A stretch of DNA of 64,000 nt from JBEKUY01 sp049514555 (GCA_049514555.1 JBEKUY010000013.1:1-64000), one strand, 5' to 3'; counted from the stretch's first letter, positions 54,404-64,000 are shown. The notes: generated by a model not told the origin, from the letters alone. Numbers and translations: made by a program.

Positions 54404-54651
54404 ACCGTAGGACCGGAGAGTTCCGAACGCAAGTCAGGAGCCGGAGTTGCTGTCACTCGTGGCATGAGCGCGTGCCGGTAGTCTCACACATGAAAGTTGA
54501 GCGGGCAAGCGCCGCCCCAGCTCTTCGGCTTCGCGGGAAGAGGGCCTGCACTGCCCGCTGCGGACAATACTGCTGATTGAAACGACCGGTGCTCGGGAGA
54601 AAATTCATCGCCCCAGCGAGCCACCAGATTAAGATACGCTTTGGTATTGCC

Positions 54652-56091
54652 ATGGAACGGAGCCAACTTCAGAAGCTCGACGATTGCCGGTGGCTCGTGC
54701 CGCGCTCGACGCGCGCCGGCATGCGCACCGACGCGCTCATTTACGCCGACGAAACACTGCTCGCGCAAATCCTGAACGATCTCTCCATCGAGCAAGCCAT
54801 TAACGTCGCGCACCTTCCGGGCATTGTGGGGCGCTCGCTAGCCATGCCCGATATGCACCAGGGCTACGGCTTTCCCATCGGTGGCGTAGCAGCCACGCGC
54901 CTCGCCGACGGCGTGGTTTCCCCCGGCGGGGTGGGCTTCGATATCAACTGCGGCGTGCGCCTGCTGGCCAGCAATCTCGATCGCGGCGCGGTCCTGCCGA
55001 AGCTGCGTGAACTGGTCAACCAGCTTTTCCGAGACGTGCCGTCGGGCACCGGCTCGGAGGGCACAGTCCCCTGCACCTGGCAGGAATTGATGGATGTGCT
55101 GGCGCGCGGAGCCGCTGCGGTGGTCGAGCGCGGCTTCGGCGAACCCGCCGACCTCGAATTCTGCGAGGAATCCGGCGCGATGCGCGGCGCCGATCCCGAC
55201 GCCGTTTCCGACCGTGCCCGCCAGCGCGGGCGCACCCAGCTCGGCACGCTGGGCAGCGGCAATCACTTTCTCGAAGTGCAGTACGTGGAAAAGATCTTCG
55301 AGCCGGAGGTGGCCGATTGCTTCGGCTTGCATCGGGACCAGGTGGTCGTGCTCATCCATTGCGGTTCGCGCGGCCTGGGACACCAGGTCTGCACCGATTT
55401 CCTCAAGACCATGAACGAGGCCATGCGGCGCTACAACATTTCTCTGCCCGATCGCCAGCTTGCCTGCGTTCCCTCGCAGTCTCCGGAGGGGCAGCGCTAT
55501 CTCGGCGCCATGGCCGCGGCGGCGAATTTTGCCTGGGCCAATCGCCAGGTCATCAGCCACTTCACGCGGCAAGCCTTCCGCCGCGTCCTCGGTGAAGAAA
55601 CGAAACTGCGCGTCGTTTACGACGTGGCCCACAACATCGCCAAGAGCGAGCGCCACCGCGCTGGTTCGACCACGGAAGACGTCCTTGTCCACCGCAAGGG
55701 CGCCACGCGCTCTTTTCCAGCCGGCTCGATCTTCATTCCTCCGGCGTATCGCGGGGTGGGACAGCCCGTTCTGATCCCCGGTTCGATGGGCACGGCCAGT
55801 TACGTCCTGGTCGGCAACGAACGCGCCATGGAGGAGACCTTCGGCACCGTCTGCCACGGCGCTGGGCGCGCGATGTCTCGCACCGCTGCCAAGCGCGGCC
55901 GCGACGCCCGCGTGGAAACGAAGAAGCTCGAGGACAGGGGGATCATTCTCCGGTCCCAAACCCGCGACGGCATCCTCGAAGAAATCCCCGAGGCCTACAA
56001 AGACATCGACGCCGTCATCGAAGTGGTGCACCGCGCCGGCTTGGCGCGCAAAGTGGCGCGACTTCGCCCCATGGGGGTCATCAAAGGATAG
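54652..56091 (+). CDS. rtcB: RNA-splicing ligase RtcB
   Basis: 479 residues. Joins RNA ends carrying 2',3'-cyclic phosphate or 3'-phosphate to 5'-OH ends using GTP and Mn2+. Motifs present: MPDMHQGYGFPIGGVAA, DINCGVRL (Cys100, metal ligand), GSGNHFLEVQ, IHCGSRGLGHQ, and the guanylylated His402 in TVCHGAGRAMSR. The ATG at 54652 gives the common N-terminus (MERSQLQKLDDCRW). No rtcA or archease gene is beside it. Role in tRNA or rRNA repair after stress is inferred from the family. Confidence 0.96.
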   Translation: MERSQLQKLDDCRWLVPRSTRAGMRTDALIYADETLLAQILNDLSIEQAINVAHLPGIVGRSLAMPDMHQGYGFPIGGVAATRLADGVVSPGGVGFDINCGVRLLASNLDRGAVLPKLRELVNQLFRDVPSGTGSEGTVPCTWQELMDVLARGAAAVVERGFGEPADLEFCEESGAMRGADPDAVSDRARQRGRTQLGTLGSGNHFLEVQYVEKIFEPEVADCFGLHRDQVVVLIHCGSRGLGHQVCTDFLKTMNEAMRRYNISLPDRQLACVPSQSPEGQRYLGAMAAAANFAWANRQVISHFTRQAFRRVLGEETKLRVVYDVAHNIAKSERHRAGSTTEDVLVHRKGATRSFPAGSIFIPPAYRGVGQPVLIPGSMGTASYVLVGNERAMEETFGTVCHGAGRAMSRTAAKRGRDARVETKKLEDRGIILRSQTRDGILEEIPEAYKDIDAVIEVVHRAGLARKVARLRPMGVIKG

Positions 56092-56240
56092 TGTTTGCGG
56101 AGCGGGAGCCTGTCTGGGGGATCAGCTTCAGTCCATGCGCATGTCGAGTCGCGCCGCCGCATCTCCACACCAAGCCTGAGCCATGCGCTGCTGTGCCATG
56201 CGAAGGGAGCGGCCTGCGAACCAGGACGTTGTATCGTGGC

Positions 56241-57839
56241 TTAGCCTTTGCCGAGTCGGATCAGCTTCGCTTCGGTAACGGCGCCAATCCCGCGAATCGG
56301 CTCGACAATCGAATCAGGCACTACGCCATCCAGCCGCACCACCGCGACTGCTTCCGAGCCGGCCATCGCTTCGCGGCGGCCCAGCGAAAAGCTGGCAATG
56401 TTCACGCCATGCTTGGCGAGCACGGTGCCGACCTGCCCGATAACACCGGGCTCATCACGGTTGCGGAGATAGAGGATGGTGCCGTCGAGCGGGGCCTCGA
56501 GCCCGATGCCGTCGATGCTCAGTATGCGCGGCGCCATGCCGTGCACGACCGTGGCCTCGGCCGAAAATGAGAGTTCTTTGCCCCCGCCGGCATCGGTCAG
56601 AGCGGTTACCTCGAGCGTATTGGGGAAGCCGGACTCGCGGCGCTGCGTGCGCTCGTCCACCGTCAGGCCACGCGATGCCGCCAGGGCCGTCGCATTCACG
56701 AGATTGACCGTGTCCGCCAGGACGCCATTCAGCAGGCCGGCCAGCACGGCGCTGCGCAGGAGGTGGGTGCCGGCCTCGGCGGTTTCGCCCGCGTAGGTAA
56801 TGCGGACGCTCGAAGCGCGCGCCGCCGTGGCTTGAGAGACGAACGACCCGAGCCGTTCGGCCAGAACCAGGTACGGGCGCACGCGCCGGTACTGCTCGGG
56901 GGAAATCGCCGGCAGGTTCACGGCGTTGCGGATGACGCCTTCGGTCAGGTACTCGCGCACCTGCTGTGCGATCTGCGTGCCCACTTCTTCCTGCGCCTCT
57001 GCCGTGGCTCCGGCCACGTGGGGCGTCACAACCACGCCCGGCATTCCCACGAGCGCCGTATTCTTCGTGGGCTCCTCGGCAAACACGTCCAGAGCCACGC
57101 CGGCCAGTTGGCCGCTCTGCAAGGCTTCGGCCAAGGCCGCTTCGTCAATCAGTTCGCCGCGCGCCGCGTTCACCAAGCGTGCGCCGCGCTTCATCAGCTT
57201 CAGCGTCGTGGCGTTGATCAGATTCTGCGTGGCCGGGTTCAGCGCCGAGTGCAGCGTGACGTAATCGCTTTGCGCCAGCAGGTCGTTCAAGGGTACGAGC
57301 TCGGCCTGCATCTCTCGCACCGCCGGTTCGCTGATGTAGGGGTCGAATACCAGCACACGCATCTCAAACGCGCGGGCCCGCCGCGCCACTTCGGTGCCGA
57401 TGCGCCCGAATCCCACGACTCCCAGGGTCTTCCCGCGCAGCTCGGACTGCGCCGCCGAGGATTTTTCCCAGCGGCCGGCGTGCAGCGCCGCGTCCAGCCG
57501 CGGCACCTGCCGCGCCAACGCCAGCAGAAGCGCGAAGGTGTGCTCGGCCACGCTGACGGCGTTGCCACCCGGCGTGTTCATGACCAAGACACCGCGGCGT
57601 GTGGCGGCGTCGAGGTCCACGTTGTCCACGCCCGAGCCGGCGCGGCCCACCACGCGCAACTTGGGCGCCTGCTCGAGGAGCGCCGCGGTCACCTTCGTTG
57701 CGCTGCGTACCAGCAGCGCGTCGGCATCGGCCACTTCACGCACCAAAGCGTCCTTGGCCGGCTGGACGACGTTCCAACCCGTTTCGCGCAGGAGTTGAAC
57801 CCCACGCTCGCTGATTTTGTCTGCGACGACGATCTTCAT
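56241..57839 (-). CDS. serA: D-3-phosphoglycerate dehydrogenase
   Basis: 532 residues; oxidises 3-phosphoglycerate in the first step of serine synthesis, using NAD+. The NAD site is LGVVGFGRIGTEVARRA (near residue 150). Catalytic residues are the Arg in NAARGELIDEAAL, the Glu in VALDVFAEEPT and the His in VVVTPHVAGATAEAQEE. The ASB intervening domain and C-terminal ACT domain (LYLRNRDEPGVIGQVGTVLA) make this the long, type I form, probably inhibited by serine. The start is the ATG at 57839. It is convergent with rtcB. Confidence 0.96.
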   Translation of the reverse strand: MKIVVADKISERGVQLLRETGWNVVQPAKDALVREVADADALLVRSATKVTAALLEQAPKLRVVGRAGSGVDNVDLDAATRRGVLVMNTPGGNAVSVAEHTFALLLALARQVPRLDAALHAGRWEKSSAAQSELRGKTLGVVGFGRIGTEVARRARAFEMRVLVFDPYISEPAVREMQAELVPLNDLLAQSDYVTLHSALNPATQNLINATTLKLMKRGARLVNAARGELIDEAALAEALQSGQLAGVALDVFAEEPTKNTALVGMPGVVVTPHVAGATAEAQEEVGTQIAQQVREYLTEGVIRNAVNLPAISPEQYRRVRPYLVLAERLGSFVSQATAARASSVRITYAGETAEAGTHLLRSAVLAGLLNGVLADTVNLVNATALAASRGLTVDERTQRRESGFPNTLEVTALTDAGGGKELSFSAEATVVHGMAPRILSIDGIGLEAPLDGTILYLRNRDEPGVIGQVGTVLAKHGVNIASFSLGRREAMAGSEAVAVVRLDGVVPDSIVEPIRGIGAVTEAKLIRLGKG

Positions 57840-58440
57840 AAAAGCGCACTAGAGTAAAGGTTGGGTCGAACACTGTCAAGAGCCAGCCCGTGCTGGCCCG
57901 TGCCTGCACGTCGGCGCCTGCGCCAAACATCCCCCGGCGCCACCTGAAACATTCAGTAGACGGTGCGTACGGGTTCGCCATTCCACGGTGGGCCGCGTGA
58001 CTTTCATACGGCGTCATTGCTAAACGACGAGAGCAGAGCCGCCACATGACCTATACGCCCTGAATTCAAGCTGCCTGTAGCGGTGTCGAGTTCACCTGGG
58101 CGCTTTGGGTCGTCGCAACCGTGACTACCAAGGGAGCAGCGGCATAAGAATCCAGCTTGATGCTGCTGGGACTAATCGTGCAGCTTGCCCAGGAAGGGTT
58201 CCGGAACAGGTGAACGAAGCCTTTCAAACAAAGCGACTTCGAATCGGAAGAGACCTTCTGCGGAAAGCCAATCAACGTCTCGGTCCGCCGACTCATTCTC
58301 AGTCCCACTTAGTCCCAACCACCAGCGGATTCGAGCAAGTCATTCTTCCGTGCACCTCATCACAAGCTGTTGCGACCATTTGGATTAGCAATCAGAGGGA
58401 GAATTCACGGGATCACTTGATTGCCTGGTTTCGAACCTAG
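57840..58440. other. Gene-poor region between serA and tRNA-Pro
   Basis: About 600 bp without a convincing gene. Open frames of 80 and 111 codons on opposite strands (58066-58308, 58105-58440) overlap and neither shows a recognisable family or ribosome site. Possibly decayed coding sequence. Confidence 0.4.
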
Positions 58441-58443
58441 CAG

Positions 58444-58472
58444 TTGCGCACGAAGGCGGTCCAACGTAAACT
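58444..58472 (+). promoter_or_regulatory. Promoter for tRNA-Pro
   Basis: TTGCGC (58444-58449) and TAAACT (58467-58472) are 17 bp apart. Predicted transcription would start near 58480, about 16 bases before the mature tRNA. Confidence 0.5.
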
Positions 58473-58495
58473 ACTTCAGGGTACGGAGTGAGGTT

Positions 58496-58573
58496 CGGGG
58501 CGTGGCTCAGCCTGGTTAGAGCGCCTGGTTCGGGACCAGGAGGTCGGTGGTTCAAATCCACTCGCCCCGACCA
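58496..58573 (+). tRNA. tRNA-Pro (anticodon CGG)
   Basis: Complete cloverleaf of 78 bases. The acceptor stem CGGGGCG (58496-58502) pairs with CGCCCCG (58563-58569), followed by discriminator A and a genomically encoded CCA (58571-58573). The anticodon loop is TTCGGGA, giving anticodon CGG (codon CCG). The T-arm is GGTGG-TTCAAAT-CCACT with the usual TTCAAAT loop. Confidence 0.97.
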
Positions 58574-59100
58574 ATTCTAATAAATCCAACAACTTACAGA
58601 CGACAAAAAAGCAAACGACCTCCTGGTAAGCCACCAACGGCCAAAACAGGAGGTGGATACTCTAATGGCCCGCGAATCTGTCAGTTGGAAACAGGTCGCT
58701 TGCTCGCCAATTGTCAGAACTTGTCTAACAACCTCGGATCCGTCTCTGCAAGAACAAAGCTGAGGCTCTTCCATTTGGGAAGCGGAGCATTTTCGCGTGC
58801 CGCGACCGCTCCCCCTTTTCGTACTGCGCCTGATGACCGTTGTGGACGCCGCAATCTGTGGCGGAAACGCCAGTGCGGCAGTCGAACCGATAGCGAATGC
58901 TAACGAAGAAGGAATTCGCGGATGTCCCCTGGCGCGGTGTTCATTCTCAATTCGGTTGCGCTGTTCTTGTTCCCCTGGAAGAGTGTCCAAAAATCGTATC
59001 GGCCTCGCCCGATGCAACTTGAATTGCTGCTCTCGTTGTCTTCCCACTCGTTGCGCGGTCCAATGGGTCGTATCTCCGAGGCGGTTTTTGGGGTGTTTCG
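58574..59100. other. Gene-poor region after tRNA-Pro
   Basis: About 530 bp with no supportable gene. No duplicate of the tRNA 3' end, integrase or att-like repeat was seen, so there is no direct sign of an inserted element. Confidence 0.4.
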
Positions 59101-62100
59101 TCAGTTCCTCTGTGGCTCTGCTCTGCGGGTACTTTTTGCGTTCGCAGGCTCGGGATAGCTCGCCGGATGCTTTTCGGCTTTGCCGCGCCGGTCGTCGTCA
59201 TCGTCCCCGCGGACATGCTTGTTCTTGAGGGAGAGCGACGGGGGATAGGGTCTGTTGTGCATCATCCCTTTCCAGAGGATGCGATTGTAGACCAGAGGAT
59301 CGACACGGTCGGCGTCGGAGAAATCCAGGCCCTTGGTGACACGCGCCCAATAGGCGGCGTTGTGCGTAGACTTCGGGATTTTCATGCCAACGGGAGGAGC
59401 AGGCAGGGGAAGTTGCGTAGCGTAGAGATAAGCGGAAGGCGAAGCGGTGAAGCTCCAACTCTGGGGCGTTGTAGTGAAGATGTCGGTCATTGGGTGGCCG
59501 AGAGCATCGTTCAGGTTCAAGAACTGCTTCAATCCCAAAACCTCTTCCATCGTGCGGATGAAATCGATGGTGTTGTACGAGGTGGAGACCACCGAGCCTT
59601 GCCTCACGTAGGCACCCGCCACAAACGCAATGGTGCGATGAGAATCCACATGGTCCGCGCCATCCTGCGCATCATCTTCCACCACGAAAATCAGCGTGTT
59701 CTGCGCATAGATGCTGTTCGCGATCTTCTGGACCACCAGCCCTACGGCATAGTCGTTGTCCGCTTGCATCAGCTCGGGCGTGTTCACCAGGTCGCTTGCG
59801 GTAGCGAAGTTCCCGGTGTGATCGTGCATCAGTCGAAGCAGGGTCAGCGACGGAAGCCCGCCGCTTGCGTAGTTGGTGTCGAACTCCCGCTCCCACTCTT
59901 TGAAACGGTAATAATCCGGAAGGTTGTTATCGAACCCGCGGTAGTACGGATCTGTGTACGGAGTAAGAGCCACGTTGGTCGGGTACGCGACCACTGTATT
60001 TGTTGCGGCCGGATCATGGATCACCGGAATGGAATAAGCCGCTGATCCATAGCGGGTGGTATCAATGAAAAAGCCGTAGTTCCTGACGGTGAGACCCGCG
60101 CGTAGCGCACCATTCCACAAATAGCCGGTGTTGATCTCGTCATTCGGGCCGTCCGGCGCGCCGACGTCGGTCTGGCCCGGCACAACATCCGGATCGTTTG
60201 GCACAAGCGGATTCGCGGCAAGTCGCTGGGCGAGGGTCGGGATTCCTACGTCTATATTGCGATTCGCTCCCTCGGCTTCCAAGGCGAGCGCGCGATAGGC
60301 GTAAGAAAGCGGGTATTCGTGTTGGATGATGTCGGGGCATTGCGCGGAGGTACTCCACGACCATCCGTCGTAGCTGACCTCCGAGGTGGCGAAGAAATGG
60401 TCGAGCGTGACAAATGTGCGCGCCAAATTGTGCAGGTTGGGGGTAATCGCCTGACCCCACTGCACCAGGGTGGGATCCTGTGCGCCTATAGGCACGCCGT
60501 TCGTGTCTACCAGATCACCCAGCACCTGATCGTAGGTCCGGTTTTCCTTCAGGATGTAGATGACATGCTGCACTCCCTTACGCACGGCCGCCATGATCTG
60601 CGCGTCGCTGGAGCTTTCCGTGGTGGAGAAACGGTTGTTTTGGTCGACCTGCGAGGTGAGCGACTGCAGTTGTTCGGCGGTGGGAATTGGGAAGCTCTGC
60701 AGCCCTGCCTTGGTGCGCTCCGGATTGTACTGATTCGTGGGGAAGCAATCCGGCACAAAGGAGGTCGGACCATAGCCGTAGCACCAATCAGGATTCGGGC
60801 CCGTCGGCGATTTGGCATTTGCAACGTACATCCATGTGCCAGCAGCGTTGGTGCTCACCGAGTTGGGATACCACCCTGTCGGTATCAGACCGATGACAGA
60901 GTCGCCGGAGTTGGTTCCCGTGAGCTGAACCACCGCAACATCGTTCAAGTTTCCATTGGTGACATAGAGTTGCGTTTCGTCGGGTGAGAGCGCGAGGCTG
61001 TTGGTATTCGAGCCGGTGTAGATGGGGTTGGAGATCGCGCCGTTCGAGTCCGAATAGTAGAACGAGGAAGGCAAGAGCCCCGCGGGTGCGAGCACGGGGA
61101 TGGTTTCGATCACTGTGTTTACGGTCATGTAGTGGGTGGGATCCGGATTGATATCGATTACGTCCACGGTGTCGCTCTGATCTTCGGTGACATACAAAAG
61201 AGTCTGCGCTTTGTTCAGGACCATTTTGTTGGGCTGGCCCTTGACGTGAATGCGCGCAGTGACTTGGAACGGTTGATTATTTGAGGAACTGAGCGGGACG
61301 ACGTCGATTTCGCGGTCACGAATGCTCGATACGTAAGCGACCGCGTTGGGTTCGCTGCCGGCAATAACTACCCAGAACGGATATTCGCCTCCAGGCACTC
61401 CTGGCGCTGCCGCCGACGAGACCAGGCTCTTGCCGGGGCGCAGGTCCAGGTTGGTCACCTGCGAGTTGTTTCCCGACACATCCTTCAGCGACCAGTTCCC
61501 GTATCCCCCGGTCAGAATCGAAAGCGAATCGTTGTAGTAGTTCGCCACCACCATGGTCTGCCCGGTTTGTGAAAGAGCAATGCCCGCCGCACAGGGGTAA
61601 ACACCCAAGCCAACGCCGCTTGTCCCATGTCCCAGCGTTAGCTGCGGCAGGTCCTCCGCCCAAAGTTGTGTCCTCGAGTTATAGGAGAAGATGTGCACAT
61701 CGTCCTGGCTGCAACCGCTTACGTAAAAATGCGCCGCCGTGCCGTTGCTGGTTGGATCCCACGCAATGCCGAAATAAGTCACGGGCACATCCAGAACTTG
61801 CTTCTTGATTGGAGCGCCGCTCGAAATGTCGTATACGAACACGTATTCGTTGGAATCCGGCAGGTTGAACGAACTGAGTGAATCGCTGCCTTCCGTGAAC
61901 ACTCGGTTGTACCCACTGGTCAGAACCAACAGCGTGTTGCCATCTGGACTTACCGCGGTCGTGGCGGCATGCGTAGCTAGCCACGCCGGATTGTCAGCGA
62001 GGTCGGGGTTGAGTTGCTGGAATTGCGATCCGGACGGTGCGAGCGGAGTAATCGTTTGGTCCATGTTGGGGATGAACTGGGACCACGGCGCCACAGCGTC

Positions 62101-63252
62101 CACCGTGATGCTCACCTTTGCCACAGCATTGCCGGTCCCGCTCAATGCGGTAACCGTGTACGTCTCGGTTGACGTCACCGCCGACGGGGTTCCGCTGATC
62201 GTTCCCAAGCTGCTATCCAGACTCAGGCCCGCTGGCAATGCCGGGCTCACCGTATAAGGGCCCGCCACCCCATTGCTCAGCTGCAGTGGCGTAATTGCTT
62301 GGCCTACGGTGTACACCGCTGTGCTGGGCACGTACGTCAATGTCCCTGCCAGACTATCGACAGTGATTGTCACTGTCGCCGTAGTGCTCCCAAACGCATT
62401 GCTCGCCGTTATTGTGTAAGAGGAAGCTGCTGCCGCCGCTGTCGGAGTCCCGGTGATCACGCCAGTCGTCGGGTTCAGCGTCAGCCCCGACGGAAGGCTT
62501 GGGCTCACGGAGTACGACGTCGCCTGACCGCCGGTGTTGCTCGGGGTGTTTCCCTGAATCGCTTCATTCGCGGTGTAAACGGCGGGGTTGTTGCTGTAAG
62601 TCAGATTGGACGGCGCGGCGTTGGCGACGGTGATCGTCAGTGCCGTGTTGGTGCTGCCGCCCGAGTTGTAGGCCGTAACAGTGTAGCTCGTCTGTGGGGT
62701 GGCGACTGTCGGTGTTCCGCCGATCACTCCCGTGGTGCTGTCCAGGTTAAGACCCCAAGGAAGCGTGGGAATCACAGTGTACGACGTCGCAGCCCCACCC
62801 GTGCTCGTTGGCGTGTTTGCCGTGATGGGCGCGCCCACGCTGTAGACAGCAGGATTCGTCGAGTACGCCAGGCCAGCAGGAGCGGCGGCGTTCACCGTTA
62901 TGGAAAGCGTTGCGTTTACGCTGCCCGCTGCGTTCGATGCGGTCACGATATAGTTTTTCGCGGAGCTCACTTGCGTCGGCGTTCCGCTGATCACGCCCGT
63001 GCTGGTGCTGAGGCCCAATCCCGCCGGAAGACTTGGATTCACGCTGTAGGAGCTCACCGCACCGCCGCTGCTGGTTGGGCTGTTCGCGGTGATGGGTGTT
63101 CCCACTAGGTACACTGCCGCAGGCGTGCTGTACGTCAGCCCCGACGGTGGCTGAGGCGTGGGTGTCGGGACTGGGGTGCTGCCCCCACCACACCCGCAAA
63201 TCGAAAGAAACACCGCCATCAGAAGGGCCCACGTCCATTGTGTTGATGGCAT
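59101..63252 (-). CDS. Giant lipoprotein: Ig repeats, YncE-like propeller and phosphoesterase domain
   Basis: 1,383 residues. The ATG at 63252 has GGAG six bases upstream and gives a lipoprotein signal (WALLMAVFLSICGCGGG). A Pro/Thr linker is followed by four putative-Ig repeats of about 85-90 residues (motifs LTYS, AVYTVG, LPAGL, GVISGTP) to about residue 375. Next is a YncE/beta-propeller part (about 400-830; WYPNSVSTNAAGTWMYVANA). The C-terminal part (about 860-1,320) is a PF04185-type phosphoesterase: VIYILKENRTYDQVLGDL, DHFFATSEVSYDGW and FVVEDDAQDGADHVDSHR. Such bifunctional proteins occur in Acidobacteriota; a cell-surface phospholipase C or phosphatase role is inferred. The end is basic (KHVRGDDDDDRRGKAEKH). 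Confidence 0.88.
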   Translation of the reverse strand: MPSTQWTWALLMAVFLSICGCGGGSTPVPTPTPQPPSGLTYSTPAAVYLVGTPITANSPTSSGGAVSSYSVNPSLPAGLGLSTSTGVISGTPTQVSSAKNYIVTASNAAGSVNATLSITVNAAAPAGLAYSTNPAVYSVGAPITANTPTSTGGAATSYTVIPTLPWGLNLDSTTGVIGGTPTVATPQTSYTVTAYNSGGSTNTALTITVANAAPSNLTYSNNPAVYTANEAIQGNTPSNTGGQATSYSVSPSLPSGLTLNPTTGVITGTPTAAAAASSYTITASNAFGSTTATVTITVDSLAGTLTYVPSTAVYTVGQAITPLQLSNGVAGPYTVSPALPAGLSLDSSLGTISGTPSAVTSTETYTVTALSGTGNAVAKVSITVDAVAPWSQFIPNMDQTITPLAPSGSQFQQLNPDLADNPAWLATHAATTAVSPDGNTLLVLTSGYNRVFTEGSDSLSSFNLPDSNEYVFVYDISSGAPIKKQVLDVPVTYFGIAWDPTSNGTAAHFYVSGCSQDDVHIFSYNSRTQLWAEDLPQLTLGHGTSGVGLGVYPCAAGIALSQTGQTMVVANYYNDSLSILTGGYGNWSLKDVSGNNSQVTNLDLRPGKSLVSSAAAPGVPGGEYPFWVVIAGSEPNAVAYVSSIRDREIDVVPLSSSNNQPFQVTARIHVKGQPNKMVLNKAQTLLYVTEDQSDTVDVIDINPDPTHYMTVNTVIETIPVLAPAGLLPSSFYYSDSNGAISNPIYTGSNTNSLALSPDETQLYVTNGNLNDVAVVQLTGTNSGDSVIGLIPTGWYPNSVSTNAAGTWMYVANAKSPTGPNPDWCYGYGPTSFVPDCFPTNQYNPERTKAGLQSFPIPTAEQLQSLTSQVDQNNRFSTTESSSDAQIMAAVRKGVQHVIYILKENRTYDQVLGDLVDTNGVPIGAQDPTLVQWGQAITPNLHNLARTFVTLDHFFATSEVSYDGWSWSTSAQCPDIIQHEYPLSYAYRALALEAEGANRNIDVGIPTLAQRLAANPLVPNDPDVVPGQTDVGAPDGPNDEINTGYLWNGALRAGLTVRNYGFFIDTTRYGSAAYSIPVIHDPAATNTVVAYPTNVALTPYTDPYYRGFDNNLPDYYRFKEWEREFDTNYASGGLPSLTLLRLMHDHTGNFATASDLVNTPELMQADNDYAVGLVVQKIANSIYAQNTLIFVVEDDAQDGADHVDSHRTIAFVAGAYVRQGSVVSTSYNTIDFIRTMEEVLGLKQFLNLNDALGHPMTDIFTTTPQSWSFTASPSAYLYATQLPLPAPPVGMKIPKSTHNAAYWARVTKGLDFSDADRVDPLVYNRILWKGMMHNRPYPPSLSLKNKHVRGDDDDDRRGKAEKHPASYPEPANAKSTRRAEPQRN

Positions 63253-63868
63253 CAAGTACTCCAGTTGGTTTGATATCGCCGCCGTGTCGTTGCGCGGTCG
63301 TCCGCCATGCTGGAGCGACGCAACCGTTTCCCGGTCGCTCGGCAGATTGGCGTATGAAGCCTCAGCGCGCCTGACGCCCTGAAAAACGCGAGCAGATTGT
63401 GAGCCAAAGCCAAGAAAAAATGCCAACCAGACCGTGCGCACGGGCTGGACCTTGCGCGTTGCGCCAACTGAAAGCGGTCCGCAGATTTACCGACACGCGC
63501 ACAGGGAATCTCTGTCAATGAACCTGAGAGCGCCTTCGGCCGCAGCGCTCGTTGCCGCCACAAGTGCGCATCTTCGTTTCATCTCGGGACACTAGGCCCA
63601 TTCCGGAAAATTCTTGCTTCGAGATCGGTTGAAGGTTGCAGAGTCCCATGCGGCGGGCCGCGCCGCAGGTCGCTAATCCGCGCATGTTTACGTTATCCAA
63701 CCGGAACCGTCAAACCTGCACATTTGTATCAGCGGCGCCCAAACTTGGACCTGGAATTGCCCGCGAAAGCAGTGTGGGGACGCGTCGTTTATTTCAATCC
63801 GGCTCCTCAGGCCGGTTGCCATTTTTTGAGGTGCGGCTGCTCCGGATCCCCTCCAAGGAAGAGAGTTT
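63253..63868. other. Divergent intergenic region
   Basis: About 616 bp between two divergent lipoprotein genes, with no supportable gene. A weak hairpin CCGGC-TCCTCAG-GCCGG (63799-63815) is followed by ATTTTTTG at 63821, which could attenuate transcription into the last gene. Confidence 0.4.
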
Positions 63869-64000
63869 ATGGCCAAGATTTCGCGGTGCTTCTGGTTACT
63901 TTTAGCGATGTCTAGCGTTTTGCCGATGTTGGGATGCGGCGATTCGAACACTCCCGGTCCGGCTCCCGCTTCGAGCGTCTATCAAGTGGTGACCGTCTCG
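63869..64000 (+). CDS. Lipoprotein, N-terminal part (truncated by window end)
   Basis: The ATG at 63869 has AAGGAAGAGAG just upstream. The frame is open to the last base and encodes MAKISRCFWLLLAMSSVLPM followed by LGCGDSNTPGPAPASS, a lipoprotein signal with lipobox PMLGC. The next residues are Pro/Ser/Ala-rich, as in the linker of the adjacent giant lipoprotein. Only 44 residues are visible, so the function is unknown. Confidence 0.7.
   Translation, partial: MAKISRCFWLLLAMSSVLPMLGCGDSNTPGPAPASSVYQVVTVS

Noticed and set aside
58418..58440. T-arm-like GGTTTCGAACC upstream of tRNA-Pro
   Set aside because: No cloverleaf can be built around it; it is only a short palindrome.
63253..63441. N-terminal extension of the giant lipoprotein
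   Set aside because: The lipoprotein signal with lipobox begins at the ATG at 63252, which has a Shine-Dalgarno.

Overview
This 64 kb window is bacterial chromosome with high GC and almost no mobile DNA. Its gene content points to the phylum Acidobacteriota. The markers are an orphan ADOP-type FtsX/MacB permease coupled to a PadR regulator, an Oar-like TonB-dependent receptor with an N-terminal carboxypeptidase-regulatory domain, DUF3857/transglutaminase proteins, large exported proteins built from putative Ig (He_PIG-type) repeats, a TIGR03118-type protein and a bS21 ribosomal protein. This assignment is inferred from gene families; no rRNA gene is present to confirm it.

Layout. 1-3.4 kb: 3' part of a giant Ig-repeat surface protein, closed by a strong terminator. 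3.5-11.3 kb: Lon-like protease, AI-2E-family membrane protein, MFS permease, a 50-residue CxxC protein, a class V aminotransferase with a small downstream partner, and two small hypotheticals. 11.5-19.3 kb: PpiD/SurA-like periplasmic foldase, a FecR-domain protein leading into mreB-mreC-mreD, then enolase. 19.4-25 kb: padR-ADOP permease, glgC, rpsU, a candidate structured RNA and a double zinc-ribbon protein. 25-31.6 kb: quinol nitric oxide reductase preceded by a stub of an RIC-type di-iron repair protein, a Gly-rich exported protein, a GH2 beta-mannosidase and bacterioferritin. 31.8-40.6 kb: a DUF4382-like lipoprotein, a TIGR03118 protein, DAHP synthase, a small membrane protein, a methyltransferase and a four-PAS hybrid histidine kinase. 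40.9-47.9 kb: ComM/YifB ATPase, two overlapping DUF3857/transglutaminase genes (one apparently dead, one with a full Cys-His-Asp triad), a hypothetical and a YqeY protein. 48-54.4 kb: TonB receptor plus a DUF5666-like exported protein, a broken IS transposase and an MFS permease. 54.6-64 kb: RtcB RNA ligase, SerA, tRNA-Pro(CGG), a very large YncE/phosphoesterase lipoprotein, and the start of a divergent lipoprotein gene.

The genes are mostly housekeeping (cell shape, glycolysis, glycogen, serine and aromatic synthesis, RNA ligation) mixed with a rich exported set for surface binding and polymer breakdown. I found no CRISPR array, prophage, toxin-antitoxin pair, restriction system or secondary-metabolite cluster. 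The most interesting unexplained items are the nested-helix RNA candidate between rpsU and the zinc-ribbon gene (24196-24318), the active/inactive transglutaminase pair, and the three-half-site operator that overlaps the padR ribosome-binding site.
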